Assembly (NCBI RefSeq): GCF_902833905.1
Contig: NZ_CADFGP010000022.1
Span: 62,001-126,000, forward strand
Length of the DNA stretch: 64,000 nt
Origin: Paraburkholderia tuberum STM678
Lineage (GTDB): Bacteria; Pseudomonadota; Gammaproteobacteria; Burkholderiales; Burkholderiaceae
Direction: 5' to 3'
This document shows, piece after piece, positions 54,513 through 63,680 of the stretch. A model generated the notes under the pieces. The model made no database searches, was not told the origin of the DNA, and worked only from the letters and a program-made list of their open reading frames with translations. Numbering within the stretch: the stretch's first letter is position 1; each line of letters starts with the position of its first letter. The position numbers and the translations under genes are program-made.

Positions 54513-56948
54513 TTAGTTGCGCACCGGCTTGCCGGTCTGCAGCATGCCCATGATCCGTTCCTGCGTCTTCTGCGTGCCGAGCAACTCGACGAACGCGCGA
54601 CGCTCGAGTTGCAGCAGCCATTCTTCGTCGACGAGGCTGCCGGCTTCGACGTCGCCGCCGCACACCGCTTCCGCGATGCGGCTCGCGATCAGGAAATCGT
54701 GCTCGCTGATGAAGCGGCCGTCGCGCATGTTGACGAGCGACGCCTTGATCGTCGAGATCGCCGAGCGGCCCGCGACCGGCACCTGGGTCGCGCGCAGCGG
54801 CGCGCGGTAGCCCGCCGCGGCGAGCGCGCGCGCTTCCTTCTTCGCGACGTCGAGCAGTTCGAACACATTGAAGACGATCGTGTCGGAAGGCTTCAGGTAG
54901 CCCATCGCGCGGGCGTCGAGCGCGGAGGCCGACACCTTCGCCATCGCCGCGTTCTCGAACGACTTCTGCAGGAACTTCAGCAGATCGTTCGTCGCGCCAA
55001 CCTGGCTTGCCGCTTCGGCCGCGCGCAGCGCCGCTTCCTTCAGGCCGCCGCCCGCCGGCACGAGACCCACGCCGACTTCGACGAGACCCAGATAGCTCTC
55101 GATGTGCGCGACGCGCTTCGCGCTGTGCAGTGCGAGCTCGCAGCCGCCGCCGAGCGCGATGCCCGAGATCGCCGAGATCACCGGCACGTTCGCGTACTTG
55201 ACGCGCAGCATGCCCTGCTGGAAATTCTTCACGAACGGCTCGATGCCCTTCGCGCCGCCCATCATGAACGCGGGCATCGCTTCTTCGAGGTTCGCGCCCG
55301 CCGAGAACGGACCGCCCGGCGTGCCGAGCTTCAGCGATGTGGGCTGCCACACGACGAGGCCCTTGTAGTCTTTCTCGGCCAGTTCGATCGCCTGCGTGAG
55401 CCCTTCGATCACCGCCGGTCCGATCGTGTTCATCTTGCTCTTGAACGACACGATCAGCACGTCGTCCTCGCCCGCGCGATCGTCGACCCATGCGCGCACC
55501 GCATCGGTCTCGAACAGCGTCTTGCCGTAGGTCTTCGGATCGGCGCCGGTTTCGCCGACGAGCGGCGCGCGGAACACCTGCTTGCGGTACACGTCGAGCG
55601 ACGAGCGCGGCACGAAGGTCTGCGTGGCCGGTGACCACGAGCCTTCGGCCGTGTGCACGCCGCCCTTCTCGTCAACCGCGCCTTCGAGCACCCACGACGG
55701 CAGCGGCACGTTGGCGAGCGCCTTGCCCGCCGTGATGTCTTCCTGCACCCATTCGGCGACCTGCTTCCAGCCGGCCGTCTGCCAGCCTTCGAACGGACCG
55801 TCGTTCCAGCCGAAGCCCCAGCGGATCGCGAGATCGACGTCGCGCGCATTGTCGGCGATCGATTCCAGATGCACGGCGATGTAGTGATAGACATCACGGA
55901 AGATCGACCACAGGAACTGCGCCTGCGGGTGCTGCGTTTCGCGCAGCAGCTTCAGACGCTCGGCAGCCGGACGCTTCAGGATGCGGCCGACGAGTTCGTC
56001 TGCCTTCCCGCCGCCGTCGATATATGCACCCGTGTTCGGATCGAGTACCTTGATCGCCTTGCCTTCCTTCCTGTAGAAGCCGGCGCCGGTCTTCTGGCCG
56101 AGCGCGCCCTTCTTCACCAGTTCGGCGAGCACGGCCGGCGTTTCGTAGACCGGCAGAAACGGATCGTCCGGCAGCGTGTCCTGCATCGTCTTGATCACGT
56201 GCGCCATCGTGTCGAGACCGACCACGTCGGCGGTGCGGAACGTCGCCGACTTCGCGCGGCCGAGGCGCGCGCCGGTCAGGTCGTCCACTTCGTCGAAACG
56301 CAGGCCGAACTTCGCGGCTTCGGCAATAACCGCAAGGATCGAGAACACGCCGACGCGGTTCGCGATGAAGTTCGGCGTATCTTTCGCGCGCACGACGCCC
56401 TTGCCGACCACGCTGGTCAGGAAGGTTTCGAGCTGATCGAGAATTTCCGGACGCGTCGTCGCGGTCGGGATCAGTTCGACCAGATGCATGTAGCGCGGCG
56501 GATTGAAGAAGTGCACGCCGCAAAAGCGCGCCTTCAGTTCGTCCGCGAAACCTTCGGACAGTGCGGTGATCGACAGCCCCGACGTGTTGGTCGCGAAAAT
56601 CGCGTTCGGGCCGATGTGCGGCGCGACCTTCTTGTACAGGTCGTGCTTCCAGTCCATGCGTTCGGCGATCGCTTCGATCACGACGTCGCACTCGGCGAGC
56701 TTGTCGATGTCGTCGTCGTAGTTCGCGGGCTGGATGTATTGCGCGTCGTCCTTCACGCCGAACGGCGCCGGCGACAGCTTCTTCAGATTTTCGATCGCCT
56801 TCAGCGCGATCCCGTTCTTCGGGCCTTCCCTGGCGGGCAGGTCGAACAGCAGCACGGGCACCTTGGCGTTGATCAGGTGCGCGGCGATCTGCGCGCCCAT
56901 CACGCCGGCGCCGAGCACGGCTACCTTGCGAATGATCAGATTGCTCAC
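54513..56948 (-). CDS. 3-hydroxyacyl-CoA dehydrogenase/enoyl-CoA hydratase fusion (FadB-type function)
   Basis: The 811-aa protein has an N-terminal NAD-binding 3-hydroxyacyl-CoA dehydrogenase (VAVLGAGVMGAQIAAHLINA; ATNTSGLSITALSEGF; GVHFFNPPRYMHLVELIPT) and a C-terminal crotonase domain (VISAISGIALGGGCELALHS; VGVGLVPAGGG). This order is the reverse of E. coli FadB, where the hydratase comes first. It matches the separate HCDH-crotonase branch common in betaproteobacteria. The GTG at 56948 has GGAG upstream; a longer start at 56993 adds 15 unlike residues. Confidence 0.92.
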   Translation of the reverse strand: MSNLIIRKVAVLGAGVMGAQIAAHLINAKVPVLLFDLPAREGPKNGIALKAIENLKKLSPAPFGVKDDAQYIQPANYDDDIDKLAECDVVIEAIAERMDWKHDLYKKVAPHIGPNAIFATNTSGLSITALSEGFADELKARFCGVHFFNPPRYMHLVELIPTATTRPEILDQLETFLTSVVGKGVVRAKDTPNFIANRVGVFSILAVIAEAAKFGLRFDEVDDLTGARLGRAKSATFRTADVVGLDTMAHVIKTMQDTLPDDPFLPVYETPAVLAELVKKGALGQKTGAGFYRKEGKAIKVLDPNTGAYIDGGGKADELVGRILKRPAAERLKLLRETQHPQAQFLWSIFRDVYHYIAVHLESIADNARDVDLAIRWGFGWNDGPFEGWQTAGWKQVAEWVQEDITAGKALANVPLPSWVLEGAVDEKGGVHTAEGSWSPATQTFVPRSSLDVYRKQVFRAPLVGETGADPKTYGKTLFETDAVRAWVDDRAGEDDVLIVSFKSKMNTIGPAVIEGLTQAIELAEKDYKGLVVWQPTSLKLGTPGGPFSAGANLEEAMPAFMMGGAKGIEPFVKNFQQGMLRVKYANVPVISAISGIALGGGCELALHSAKRVAHIESYLGLVEVGVGLVPAGGGLKEAALRAAEAASQVGATNDLLKFLQKSFENAAMAKVSASALDARAMGYLKPSDTIVFNVFELLDVAKKEARALAAAGYRAPLRATQVPVAGRSAISTIKASLVNMRDGRFISEHDFLIASRIAEAVCGGDVEAGSLVDEEWLLQLERRAFVELLGTQKTQERIMGMLQTGKPVRN

Positions 56949-57033
56949 GTCGTTTCTCCGGAGAGTTGTGCGATGGCGCGAAGCGTCAGCCATGCTTCGC
57001 GCGATGTGTGTGGCCTCGCTCGATGTGCGAGCG

Positions 57034-58821
57034 TCAGAACAACGCTTCTTCGACGTCCATCATCGGCTTCGAACCGGCGCGCGCCTGCCGGATCGTCATC
57101 GCCGTTTCGGGCAGCAGCTTCGCGAAGTAGAAGCGCGCGGTCGCGAGCTTCGCCTTGTAGAACGGATCGCCCGATACCTCCTTGTCCAGCGCGATACGAG
57201 CCATGCGCGCCCAGAAGTACGAGAACACCAGATGGCCGACCGTGCGCAGATACGGCACGGCCGCGGCGCCGACTTCGTCCGGGTTCTGCATCGCCTTCAT
57301 GCCGATTTCCATCGTCAGTTTCTGCACCTTTTCGCCGATCTCGGCGAGCGGGTTCACGAACTCCTGCATCTCCGGCTTGATGCCTTCGGCTTCGACGAAT
57401 TCGGCGACGAGCTTGCCGAACTTCTTCATCTTCGCGCCCATGTCGCCGAGCACCTTGCGGCCGAGCAGGTCGAGCGACTGGATGCCGTTGGTGCCTTCAT
57501 AGATCATGTTGATGCGCGCGTCGCGCACGTACTGCTCCATGCCCCATTCGGCGATGAAGCCGTGGCCGCCGTAGATCTGCATCGCGTGATTGGTGCCTTC
57601 GAACGCGTTGTCCGACAGGAACGCCTTCAGGATCGGCGTGAGCAGCGCGACGAGGTCGGCGGCTTCCTTGCGCTGGGCTTCGTCGGCGTGCGACAGCTCC
57701 TTGTCGATCTGCAGCGCCGACCAGTACGAGAACGCGCGGCCGGCTTCGGCGTAGGCCTTCTGCGTGAGCAGCATGCGGCGCACGTCCGGATGCACGATGA
57801 TCGGATCGGCGGCCTTTTCCGGCGCCTTCGGGCCGGTCAGCGAACGCATCTGCAGCCGCTCTTTCGCGTACGTGAGCGAGTTCTGATATGCGACTTCGGT
57901 GAGACCGAGGCTCTGCATGCCGACGCCGAGACGCGCTGCGTTCATCATGACGAACATCGCGTTCAGGCCTTTGTTCGGCTCGCCGACCATCCAGCCCTTC
58001 GCGTTGTCGAGATTGATCACACAGGTCGCGTTGCCGTGAATGCCCATCTTGTGCTCGATCGCGCCGCACTTCACGCCGTTGCGCTCACCGGGCTCACCCG
58101 CTTCGTTCGGCACGAACTTCGGCACGATGAACAGCGAAATCCCCTTGGTGCCCTTCGGCGCATCCGGCAGACGCGCGAGCACGAGGTGAACGATGTTCTC
58201 CGCCATGTCATGCTCGCCGCTCGAAATGAAAATCTTCGTGCCGCTGATCGAGTACGAGCCGTCGCCGTTCGGCTCGGCCTTCGTGCGCAGAATGCCGAGG
58301 TCGGTGCCGCAATGCGGCTCGGTCAGACACATCGTGCCGGTCCAGACGCCTGCGACGAGCTTCGGCAGATAGCGTTGCTGCAGTTCCGGCGTGCCGTGCG
58401 CGTGCAGGCATTCGTACGCGCCGTGCGACAGGCCCGGATACATCGTCCACGCCTGATTCGCCGAGTTCAGCATTTCATAGAGCGCGTTGTTGACGAACGC
58501 GGGCAGTCCCTGGCCGCCGAATTCCGGGTCGCAACCGAGCGCCGGCCAGCCGGCTTCGACGTATTGCCGATAGGCCTCCTTGAAGCCCTTCGGCGTGGTC
58601 ACGACGCCGTCGCCGGCATACGTGCAGCCTTCCTGGTCGCCGCTGTGGTTGAGCGGGAACAGCACTTCGGAGCAGAACTTGCCGGCTTCCTCGAGCACCG
58701 CGTTGATCGTGTCGGCGTCGAGTTCGGCGTGCTTCGGCATTTGCCGAAGTTCGGCCTCGACGTTGAGCAGTTCGTGCAACACGAATTGCATGTCGCGCAG
58801 CGGCGCGGCGTACTGTCCCAT
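57034..58821 (-). CDS. Acyl-CoA dehydrogenase (FadE-like, long form)
   Basis: This flavoenzyme starts beta-oxidation by making trans-2-enoyl-CoA. The 595-aa product has TMCLTEPHCGTDLGILRTKA and EPNGDGSYSISGTKIFISSG in the middle domain, KLGVG-type NAARLGVGMQSLGLTEVAYQ, QIYGGHGFIAEWGMEQYVRD and RINMIYEGTNGIQSLDLLGR with the catalytic Glu, plus a C-terminal extension typical of the ~600-aa class. The ATG at 58821 has GGGAGAG before it. It follows the TetR gene and precedes the dehydrogenase/hydratase. Confidence 0.93.
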   Translation of the reverse strand: MGQYAAPLRDMQFVLHELLNVEAELRQMPKHAELDADTINAVLEEAGKFCSEVLFPLNHSGDQEGCTYAGDGVVTTPKGFKEAYRQYVEAGWPALGCDPEFGGQGLPAFVNNALYEMLNSANQAWTMYPGLSHGAYECLHAHGTPELQQRYLPKLVAGVWTGTMCLTEPHCGTDLGILRTKAEPNGDGSYSISGTKIFISSGEHDMAENIVHLVLARLPDAPKGTKGISLFIVPKFVPNEAGEPGERNGVKCGAIEHKMGIHGNATCVINLDNAKGWMVGEPNKGLNAMFVMMNAARLGVGMQSLGLTEVAYQNSLTYAKERLQMRSLTGPKAPEKAADPIIVHPDVRRMLLTQKAYAEAGRAFSYWSALQIDKELSHADEAQRKEAADLVALLTPILKAFLSDNAFEGTNHAMQIYGGHGFIAEWGMEQYVRDARINMIYEGTNGIQSLDLLGRKVLGDMGAKMKKFGKLVAEFVEAEGIKPEMQEFVNPLAEIGEKVQKLTMEIGMKAMQNPDEVGAAAVPYLRTVGHLVFSYFWARMARIALDKEVSGDPFYKAKLATARFYFAKLLPETAMTIRQARAGSKPMMDVEEALF

Positions 58822-58919
58822 GACTCTCTCTCCCTGGTTTGACAAAAAGCCAGGCCGTTGGCCGGGTCCGTGGTCGGACCTTCTGCGCCGCGCGTTTCCG
58901 GTAGATTCCGGCGACGCCG

Positions 58920-59519
58920 CTAACGGCTTTCGCTTTGATACGAATTAATCAGTTTTTCCAGCGCGGCCCACGTGAGACGCACCGCATCCGGCAGATGCAG
59001 AAAGCGCGCGTCGTGATGCAGGCCGAGCGTGACGCTATACAGTTCGAACAGCATCAGCTGCGGGTCGGTATCGGCGCGCAGATGCCCTTCTTCCATCGCT
59101 TGCGAGATCGCGCGCGTGAGCGCCGCACGCCACGTCGTCACGCTCGACACCAACTGCTCGCGCACCTGGCTATCCGCGCGGTCGTCGTATTCGACGGCGC
59201 CGCTGATGTAGATGCAGCCGGTCGTGACTTCCTGAATGCGTTTCTCGATCCAGCGGGAAATCATCGCGCGCAAGCGCGGCAGACCACGCGGCTCGCGCAG
59301 GCTCGGGAAAAACACCTCTTCTTCGAAACGGCGGTGGTATTCGCGCACGACCTCGATCTGCAGATCCTCGCGCGACCCGAAATGCGCGAACACACCGCTC
59401 TTGCTCATCTGCATGCGCTCGGCCAGCAGACCAATCGTCAGACCTTCCAGTCCGTCTCGGCCTGCCAGATCGAGTGCTGCGTCGAGAATCGCGGCTCGGG
59501 TTTGTTCGCCTTTTCGCAT
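58920..59519 (-). CDS. TetR family regulator of the fatty-acid operon
   Basis: The 199-aa protein has an N-terminal TetR HTH (TRAAILDAALDLAGRDGLEG then LTIGLLAERMQMSKSGVFAH and FGSREDLQIEVV) and a helical effector domain (TTGCIYISGAVEYDDRAD). It heads a minus-strand run of acyl-CoA dehydrogenase, dehydrogenase/hydratase and thiolase genes, so it very likely controls them, with acyl-CoA as ligand. Its promoter region holds a strong palindrome at 59609-59637. Ligand and mode are inference. Confidence 0.88.
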   Translation of the reverse strand: MRKGEQTRAAILDAALDLAGRDGLEGLTIGLLAERMQMSKSGVFAHFGSREDLQIEVVREYHRRFEEEVFFPSLREPRGLPRLRAMISRWIEKRIQEVTTGCIYISGAVEYDDRADSQVREQLVSSVTTWRAALTRAISQAMEEGHLRADTDPQLMLFELYSVTLGLHHDARFLHLPDAVRLTWAALEKLINSYQSESR

Positions 59520-59571
59520 AGCTGTCTTACCGTTCTAACGTGACCGAATTGAAAATCGAACGGCCGTACTA

Positions 59572-59600
59572 TTATTGAGTGCTTGCCGTCCGCGAAACAA
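59572..59600 (-). promoter_or_regulatory. Promoter for the tetR-fad operon
   Basis: On the minus strand TTGTTT (59595-59600) and AATAAT (59572-59577) are spaced 17 bp. A start point near 59565 would leave a leader of about 45 nt before the TetR ATG. Confidence 0.5.
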
Positions 59601-59608
59601 GGACTTTA

Positions 59609-59637
59609 TTAGAAACCGGTTTCTAACCGGCTTCTAA
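59609..59637. promoter_or_regulatory. Candidate TetR operator: 18-bp palindrome plus phased third half-site
   Basis: TTAGAAACCGGTTTCTAA (59609-59626) is a perfect palindrome. A further half-site GGCTTCTAA (59629-59637) repeats GGTTTCTAA one helical turn (11 bp) away. The core GAAAC-CG-GTTTC fits the published PsrA-type fatty-acid regulator pattern. It lies 8 bp upstream of the -35. Confidence 0.65.
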
Positions 59638-59813
59638 TTTTGCGGCTTTCGACCATCAGATCAATCAGATTTTTAGAGGCGTTTGCCTTGACTCGATGGT
59701 TGCCGATCGGCGCGCGCGTGTTCTCGCGCGTGTTCTATTTCTTTGCCCCGGCTCGCTGGCGCCGATTGATGGCCGACATGATGCAGCAAGCGCGGGCTCT
59801 CGTGCGAGCGGTA

Positions 59814-61073
59814 TTAGTCGTAGCCGCCCACCGTCAGCAGCTTCATCGCGACGCGGTAGCTCGTGTACGCGATCCAGCTCAGCGCGCGCACGCGCGCCGG
59901 TCGCGATTCGTAGTGCGCTTCATCGATTGGGCGCGCGTCCGTGAACGCGTCGAGAATCGCGTCGCGCAGTTTGGGGATCGACGGATCGTTCACGAGCACG
60001 ACGTTCGCTTCGTTGTTGAGCATCAGGCTGAGCGCATCGAGATTCGACGAACCGACCGTGCCCCAGTTCGAATCGACCACCGCGACCTTGCCGTGCAGCA
60101 GCGTCTTCTCGTATTCGGCGATTTGCACGCCTGCGCGCAACAGCGCGTGGTACAGGAACGGCACGGCGTAATCGAGCGCCTTGAACTCCTTGCGCCCGAT
60201 GATCAGCTTCACGACCACGCCGCGCCGCGCCGCGAACACCAGCGCGCGACGCAGCTTGCGTCCCGGCATGAAGTACGGATTCGCGAGCAGGATTTCATGG
60301 CGCGCCTGGCCGATCGCGGCCAGATAAGCTTTTTCGATCGCGCGGCGGTTGATCAGGTTATCGCGCGCGACGAATGCGACGCACGGCTCGCCGCCGGCCC
60401 ACAGTTCCTCGTTGCGGCGTCGCCGGCGTCTGCGCAGACTGCCAAGCGAGTTGGCGTCCTGCGACGACAGGTCGGGCTTCATCGAATCGAGCGGCCGATG
60501 GCCGACGCGAATCCGCCGCCACTGCACGTCGAACGCATCGCGCACGTCGGCGACCACCGGCCCGCGCAGCTCGACCGCGAAGTCCCAGCGCCGGTATGGC
60601 AGCTTCTCGCCGTTGTTCTCGTAATCGTCGACGATATTGATGCCGCCGCAATACGCGATCTGATCGTCGATCACCGCGAGCTTGCGGTGCGTGCGCGAAA
60701 AGCCGAAGCGGCCGAACAGATGCGGGTTGTAGATGCGATGCTCGATGCCGCCGGCCGGCCATTGCTCGAACATCTTCAGGCGCGCGGTGCCGACGCCATC
60801 GGTGATCACGCGCACTCCGACGCCGCGCGCGGCAGCGCGAATCAGCGCCTCGCTGACCGCGTGGCCGGCTTCGTCGTCGCAGAAGATATAGGTTTCGAGC
60901 GCGACGTTGTGCTCGGCCGCGTCGATGCGCTCGATCAGCGCGTCGAAGAAATCGTCGCCGGAGCGCAGCAGCTCGACCTCGTTGTTACTGGTGAAGCGGT
61001 AGCGCTGCCAGTAACGACGGCCGAGCAACGTGTGGCGCAGACGCGCCAAACGGCCCGAGCCGCCTGCGCTCAC
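59814..61073 (-). CDS. clsB: Cardiolipin synthase ClsB-type phospholipase D protein
   Basis: The 419-aa protein has two HKD motifs, THRKLAVIDDQIAYCGG and LLHGKVAVVDSNWGTVGSSN, and the EVELLRSGDDFFDALIERID start typical of ClsB. It condenses phosphatidylglycerol with another phospholipid to give cardiolipin. The C-terminal SWIAYTSYRVAMKLLTVGGY may touch the membrane. It starts with GTG, overlapping the nudB stop by 4 bp (GTGA). The 59520-59813 gap before it is the fad operator region with no gene visible on this strand. Confidence 0.9.
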   Translation of the reverse strand: MSAGGSGRLARLRHTLLGRRYWQRYRFTSNNEVELLRSGDDFFDALIERIDAAEHNVALETYIFCDDEAGHAVSEALIRAAARGVGVRVITDGVGTARLKMFEQWPAGGIEHRIYNPHLFGRFGFSRTHRKLAVIDDQIAYCGGINIVDDYENNGEKLPYRRWDFAVELRGPVVADVRDAFDVQWRRIRVGHRPLDSMKPDLSSQDANSLGSLRRRRRRRNEELWAGGEPCVAFVARDNLINRRAIEKAYLAAIGQARHEILLANPYFMPGRKLRRALVFAARRGVVVKLIIGRKEFKALDYAVPFLYHALLRAGVQIAEYEKTLLHGKVAVVDSNWGTVGSSNLDALSLMLNNEANVVLVNDPSIPKLRDAILDAFTDARPIDEAHYESRPARVRALSWIAYTSYRVAMKLLTVGGYD

Positions 61074-61585
61074 TGGCCACGCTCCCCGGCCAGCGGGCCG
61101 GATTGCGGATCGACCGGGCGTGCGGCGAGCCGCCGCGGCAACTGCAGGATCGCATCGGCATTCGACGACGAAAAGCAGCGCGATGCGGCCTCTTCATATG
61201 GCAGCCACATATACGCGGTGTGTTCGCGCGGCGCGAGCGTCACGTCGATGCACTCGGGGACCTGCAGGCTGAACCAGTGCTCGGTGTTGTAGAGCACGCC
61301 CGCTTCGTAGCGGTAACGAAATTCCGGGTAGATCTCGTAGTCGATCGAGTAGTGCCAGTCGAACAACCCGCTGCGCGGCACCAGTGCGCCGCCGATCATG
61401 ATGCCGGTTTCCTCGCCGACTTCGCGCACCGCCGTGTCGGCGAGCGGTTCGTCGAGCCGGTCTTTCGAACCCGTCACCGACTGCCAGAATGCCGCATGAT
61501 CGGCGCGCTCGAGCAGCAGCACGTCGAGCGCAGGCGTATGAATGATGACGAGGACGGACTGCGGAATTTTCGGCGGTTTCGGCAT
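61070..61585 (-). CDS. nudB: Dihydroneopterin triphosphate diphosphatase
   Basis: NudB removes pyrophosphate from dihydroneopterin triphosphate in folate synthesis. The 171-aa product has IPQSVLVIIHTPALDVLLLE, the NUDIX box with WQSVTGSKDRLDEPLADTAV and REVGEETGI (one residue longer than canonical G-x5-E), and YNTEHWFSLQVPECIDVTLA. It follows aspS, as in enterobacteria, and overlaps clsB. A strong hairpin between aspS and nudB suggests that part of nudB transcription starts separately. Confidence 0.9.
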   Translation of the reverse strand: MPKPPKIPQSVLVIIHTPALDVLLLERADHAAFWQSVTGSKDRLDEPLADTAVREVGEETGIMIGGALVPRSGLFDWHYSIDYEIYPEFRYRYEAGVLYNTEHWFSLQVPECIDVTLAPREHTAYMWLPYEEAASRCFSSSNADAILQLPRRLAARPVDPQSGPLAGERGQ

Positions 61586-61680
61586 GGCTCAAACTGGGCG
61601 CGACGATACGCGCGGTACATGTCGGATGACGGTCGAAAGGGTCTGGAAAGCAGTGGCTTCACTGTAACGCAAAAAATGAA

Positions 61681-61715
61681 AAAGGCGCTGAGGTGGAGAT
61701 CACCTCAGCGCCTTT
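61681..61715. terminator. Intrinsic terminator after aspS
   Basis: A 15-bp perfect stem (AAAGGCGCTGAGGTG / CACCTCAGCGCCTTT) with a GAGAT loop is flanked by A- and T-runs on both sides, about 90 bp past the aspS stop. It is probably bidirectional. Confidence 0.92.
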
Positions 61716-61805
61716 TCGTTTCGCTCGTGTGGTTTTTTTGCGGCCGCCGGCCCGCTGGCCGGCACACGCAAGACCGCTTGCCGGCCGCGCGCAGCGGCCG
61801 CGGTT

Positions 61806-63605
61806 TTATGCCTTCGGTTCCGGCGTACGCAGACGGATGTGCAGTTCGCGCAGCTGACGCTCGTCGACTTCGCTCGGCGCCTGCGTGAGCAGATCCTGCG
61901 CGCGTTGCGTCTTCGGGAACGCGATCACGTCGCGGATCGAGTCGGCGCCGGCCATCATCGTGACGATGCGGTCCAGACCGAACGCGATACCGCCGTGCGG
62001 GGGCGCGCCGTATTGCAGCGCGTCGAGCAGGAAGCCGAACTTCGCCTGCGCTTCTTCCGCGTTGATCTTCAGCGCGCGGAACACCTTGCTCTGCACTTCC
62101 TCACGGTAGATACGCACCGAGCCGCCGCCGATTTCCCAGCCGTTCAGCACCATGTCGTAGGCCTTCGCGAGGCAGCGCGCGGGGTCCGTTTCGAGGTACT
62201 CGAGGTGCTCGTCCTTCGGGCTCGTGAACGGGTGATGCGCGGCGACGTAGCGGTTGTCTTCCTCGTCGTATTCGAACATCGGAAAGTCGACGACCCACAG
62301 CGGCTTCCAGCCGGACTCGACGAGGCCGTTGGCCTTGCCGAATTCCGAATGACCGATCTTCAGACGCAGCGCGCCAAGGCTGTCGTTGACGACCTTCGCG
62401 CGATCCGCCGCGAAGAAGATGATGTCGCCGTCTTGTGCGCCGGTGCGCTCGATGATCGCCTTCAGCGCTTCGTCGTGCAGGTTCTTCACGATCGGGCTTT
62501 GCAGACCGTCACGGCCCTTCGCCGCTTCATTGACCTTGATCCACGCGAGACCCTTCGCCCCGTAGATGCGCACGAATTCCGTGTAGCTGTCGATGTCGCC
62601 GCGCGACAGCTCGCCGCCCTTCGGCACGCGCAGCGCCGCGACACGGCCGTCCTTCGTGTTGGCCGGGGTGCTGAACACCTTGAAGTCGACGTCGCGCATC
62701 GCATCGGTCAACTCGGTGAACTCGAGCTTCACGCGCAGGTCCGGCTTGTCCGAACCGAAGCGGCGCATCGCTTCCGCGTATTCCATGACCGGGAATTTCT
62801 GGTCGAGCTCGACGCCGATCGTCGTCCTGAACACGTGACGGATCATCGCCTCGAACAGATCGCGGATTTCCTGTTCCGACAGGAACGAGGTCTCGCAGTC
62901 GATCTGCGTGAATTCCGGCTGACGGTCGGCGCGCAGGTCTTCGTCGCGGAAGCACTTGGTGATCTGGTAGTAACGGTCGAAGTTCGCGACCATCAGCAGC
63001 TGCTTGAATAGCTGCGGCGACTGCGGCAGCGCGAAGAACTGGCCCGGGTTCGTACGCGACGGCACGAGGTAGTCGCGCGCGCCTTCCGGCGTGCTCTTCG
63101 TGAGCATCGGCGTTTCGATGTCGATGAAGCCCTGCTCGTCGAGGTACTTGCGCACTTCGATCGCGACACGATAGCGCAGACGCAGGTTGTGCTGCATCTG
63201 CGGACGGCGCAGGTCGAGCACGCGATGCGTGAGGCGCGTGGTTTCCGACAGGTTGTCATCGTCGAGCTGGAACGGCGGCGTGACCGACGCGTTCAGCACG
63301 ATCAGCTCGTGGCACAGCACTTCGATCTTGCCGCTCTTCAGCGAGGCATTGGTCGTGCCTTCCGGACGGCCGCGCACGACACCCTTGACCTGCACGCAGA
63401 ACTCGTTGCGCACGCCTTCGGCGACCTTGAACATGTCAGCGCGATCCGGATCGCAGACGACCTGAACGAGCCCTTCGCGATCGCGCAAGTCGATGAAGAT
63501 GACGCCGCCATGGTCGCGGCGGCGGCTTACCCAGCCGCACAGCGAGACGGATTGGCCCAGCAGTTCTTCGGTCACCAGACCGCAGTATTCAGATCTCATC
63601 GACAT
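61806..63605 (-). CDS. aspS: Aspartate-tRNA ligase
   Basis: The 599-aa class IIb synthetase of bacterial type has an N-terminal OB-fold (QSVSLCGWVSRRRDHGGVIF), motif 2 region KQLLMVANFDRYYQITKCFR and DEDLRADRQPEFTQIDCETS, a GAD insertion domain, and motif 3 HGGIAFGLDRIVTMMAGADS and IRDVIAFPKT. In organisms with GatCAB such enzymes may also charge tRNA-Asn; the sequence does not settle this. It heads the aspS-nudB-clsB run. Confidence 0.97.
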   Translation of the reverse strand: MSMRSEYCGLVTEELLGQSVSLCGWVSRRRDHGGVIFIDLRDREGLVQVVCDPDRADMFKVAEGVRNEFCVQVKGVVRGRPEGTTNASLKSGKIEVLCHELIVLNASVTPPFQLDDDNLSETTRLTHRVLDLRRPQMQHNLRLRYRVAIEVRKYLDEQGFIDIETPMLTKSTPEGARDYLVPSRTNPGQFFALPQSPQLFKQLLMVANFDRYYQITKCFRDEDLRADRQPEFTQIDCETSFLSEQEIRDLFEAMIRHVFRTTIGVELDQKFPVMEYAEAMRRFGSDKPDLRVKLEFTELTDAMRDVDFKVFSTPANTKDGRVAALRVPKGGELSRGDIDSYTEFVRIYGAKGLAWIKVNEAAKGRDGLQSPIVKNLHDEALKAIIERTGAQDGDIIFFAADRAKVVNDSLGALRLKIGHSEFGKANGLVESGWKPLWVVDFPMFEYDEEDNRYVAAHHPFTSPKDEHLEYLETDPARCLAKAYDMVLNGWEIGGGSVRIYREEVQSKVFRALKINAEEAQAKFGFLLDALQYGAPPHGGIAFGLDRIVTMMAGADSIRDVIAFPKTQRAQDLLTQAPSEVDERQLRELHIRLRTPEPKA

Positions 63606-63680
63606 GATGTTTGTCTTTCGTTTTGCATTGGTTGAACGGCGCGCCGCAGACGATCCTGCATGAAGCGTTGCGCGCCGGCA

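Noticed and set aside
59640..61292. 550-codon plus-strand frame beginning with plausible residues (ALTRWLPIGARVFSRVFYFF)
   Set aside because: Beyond the first ~60 codons it runs opposite clsB and nudB with antisense-type composition; no ribosome site. The first part alone could be a small peptide but I cannot support it.
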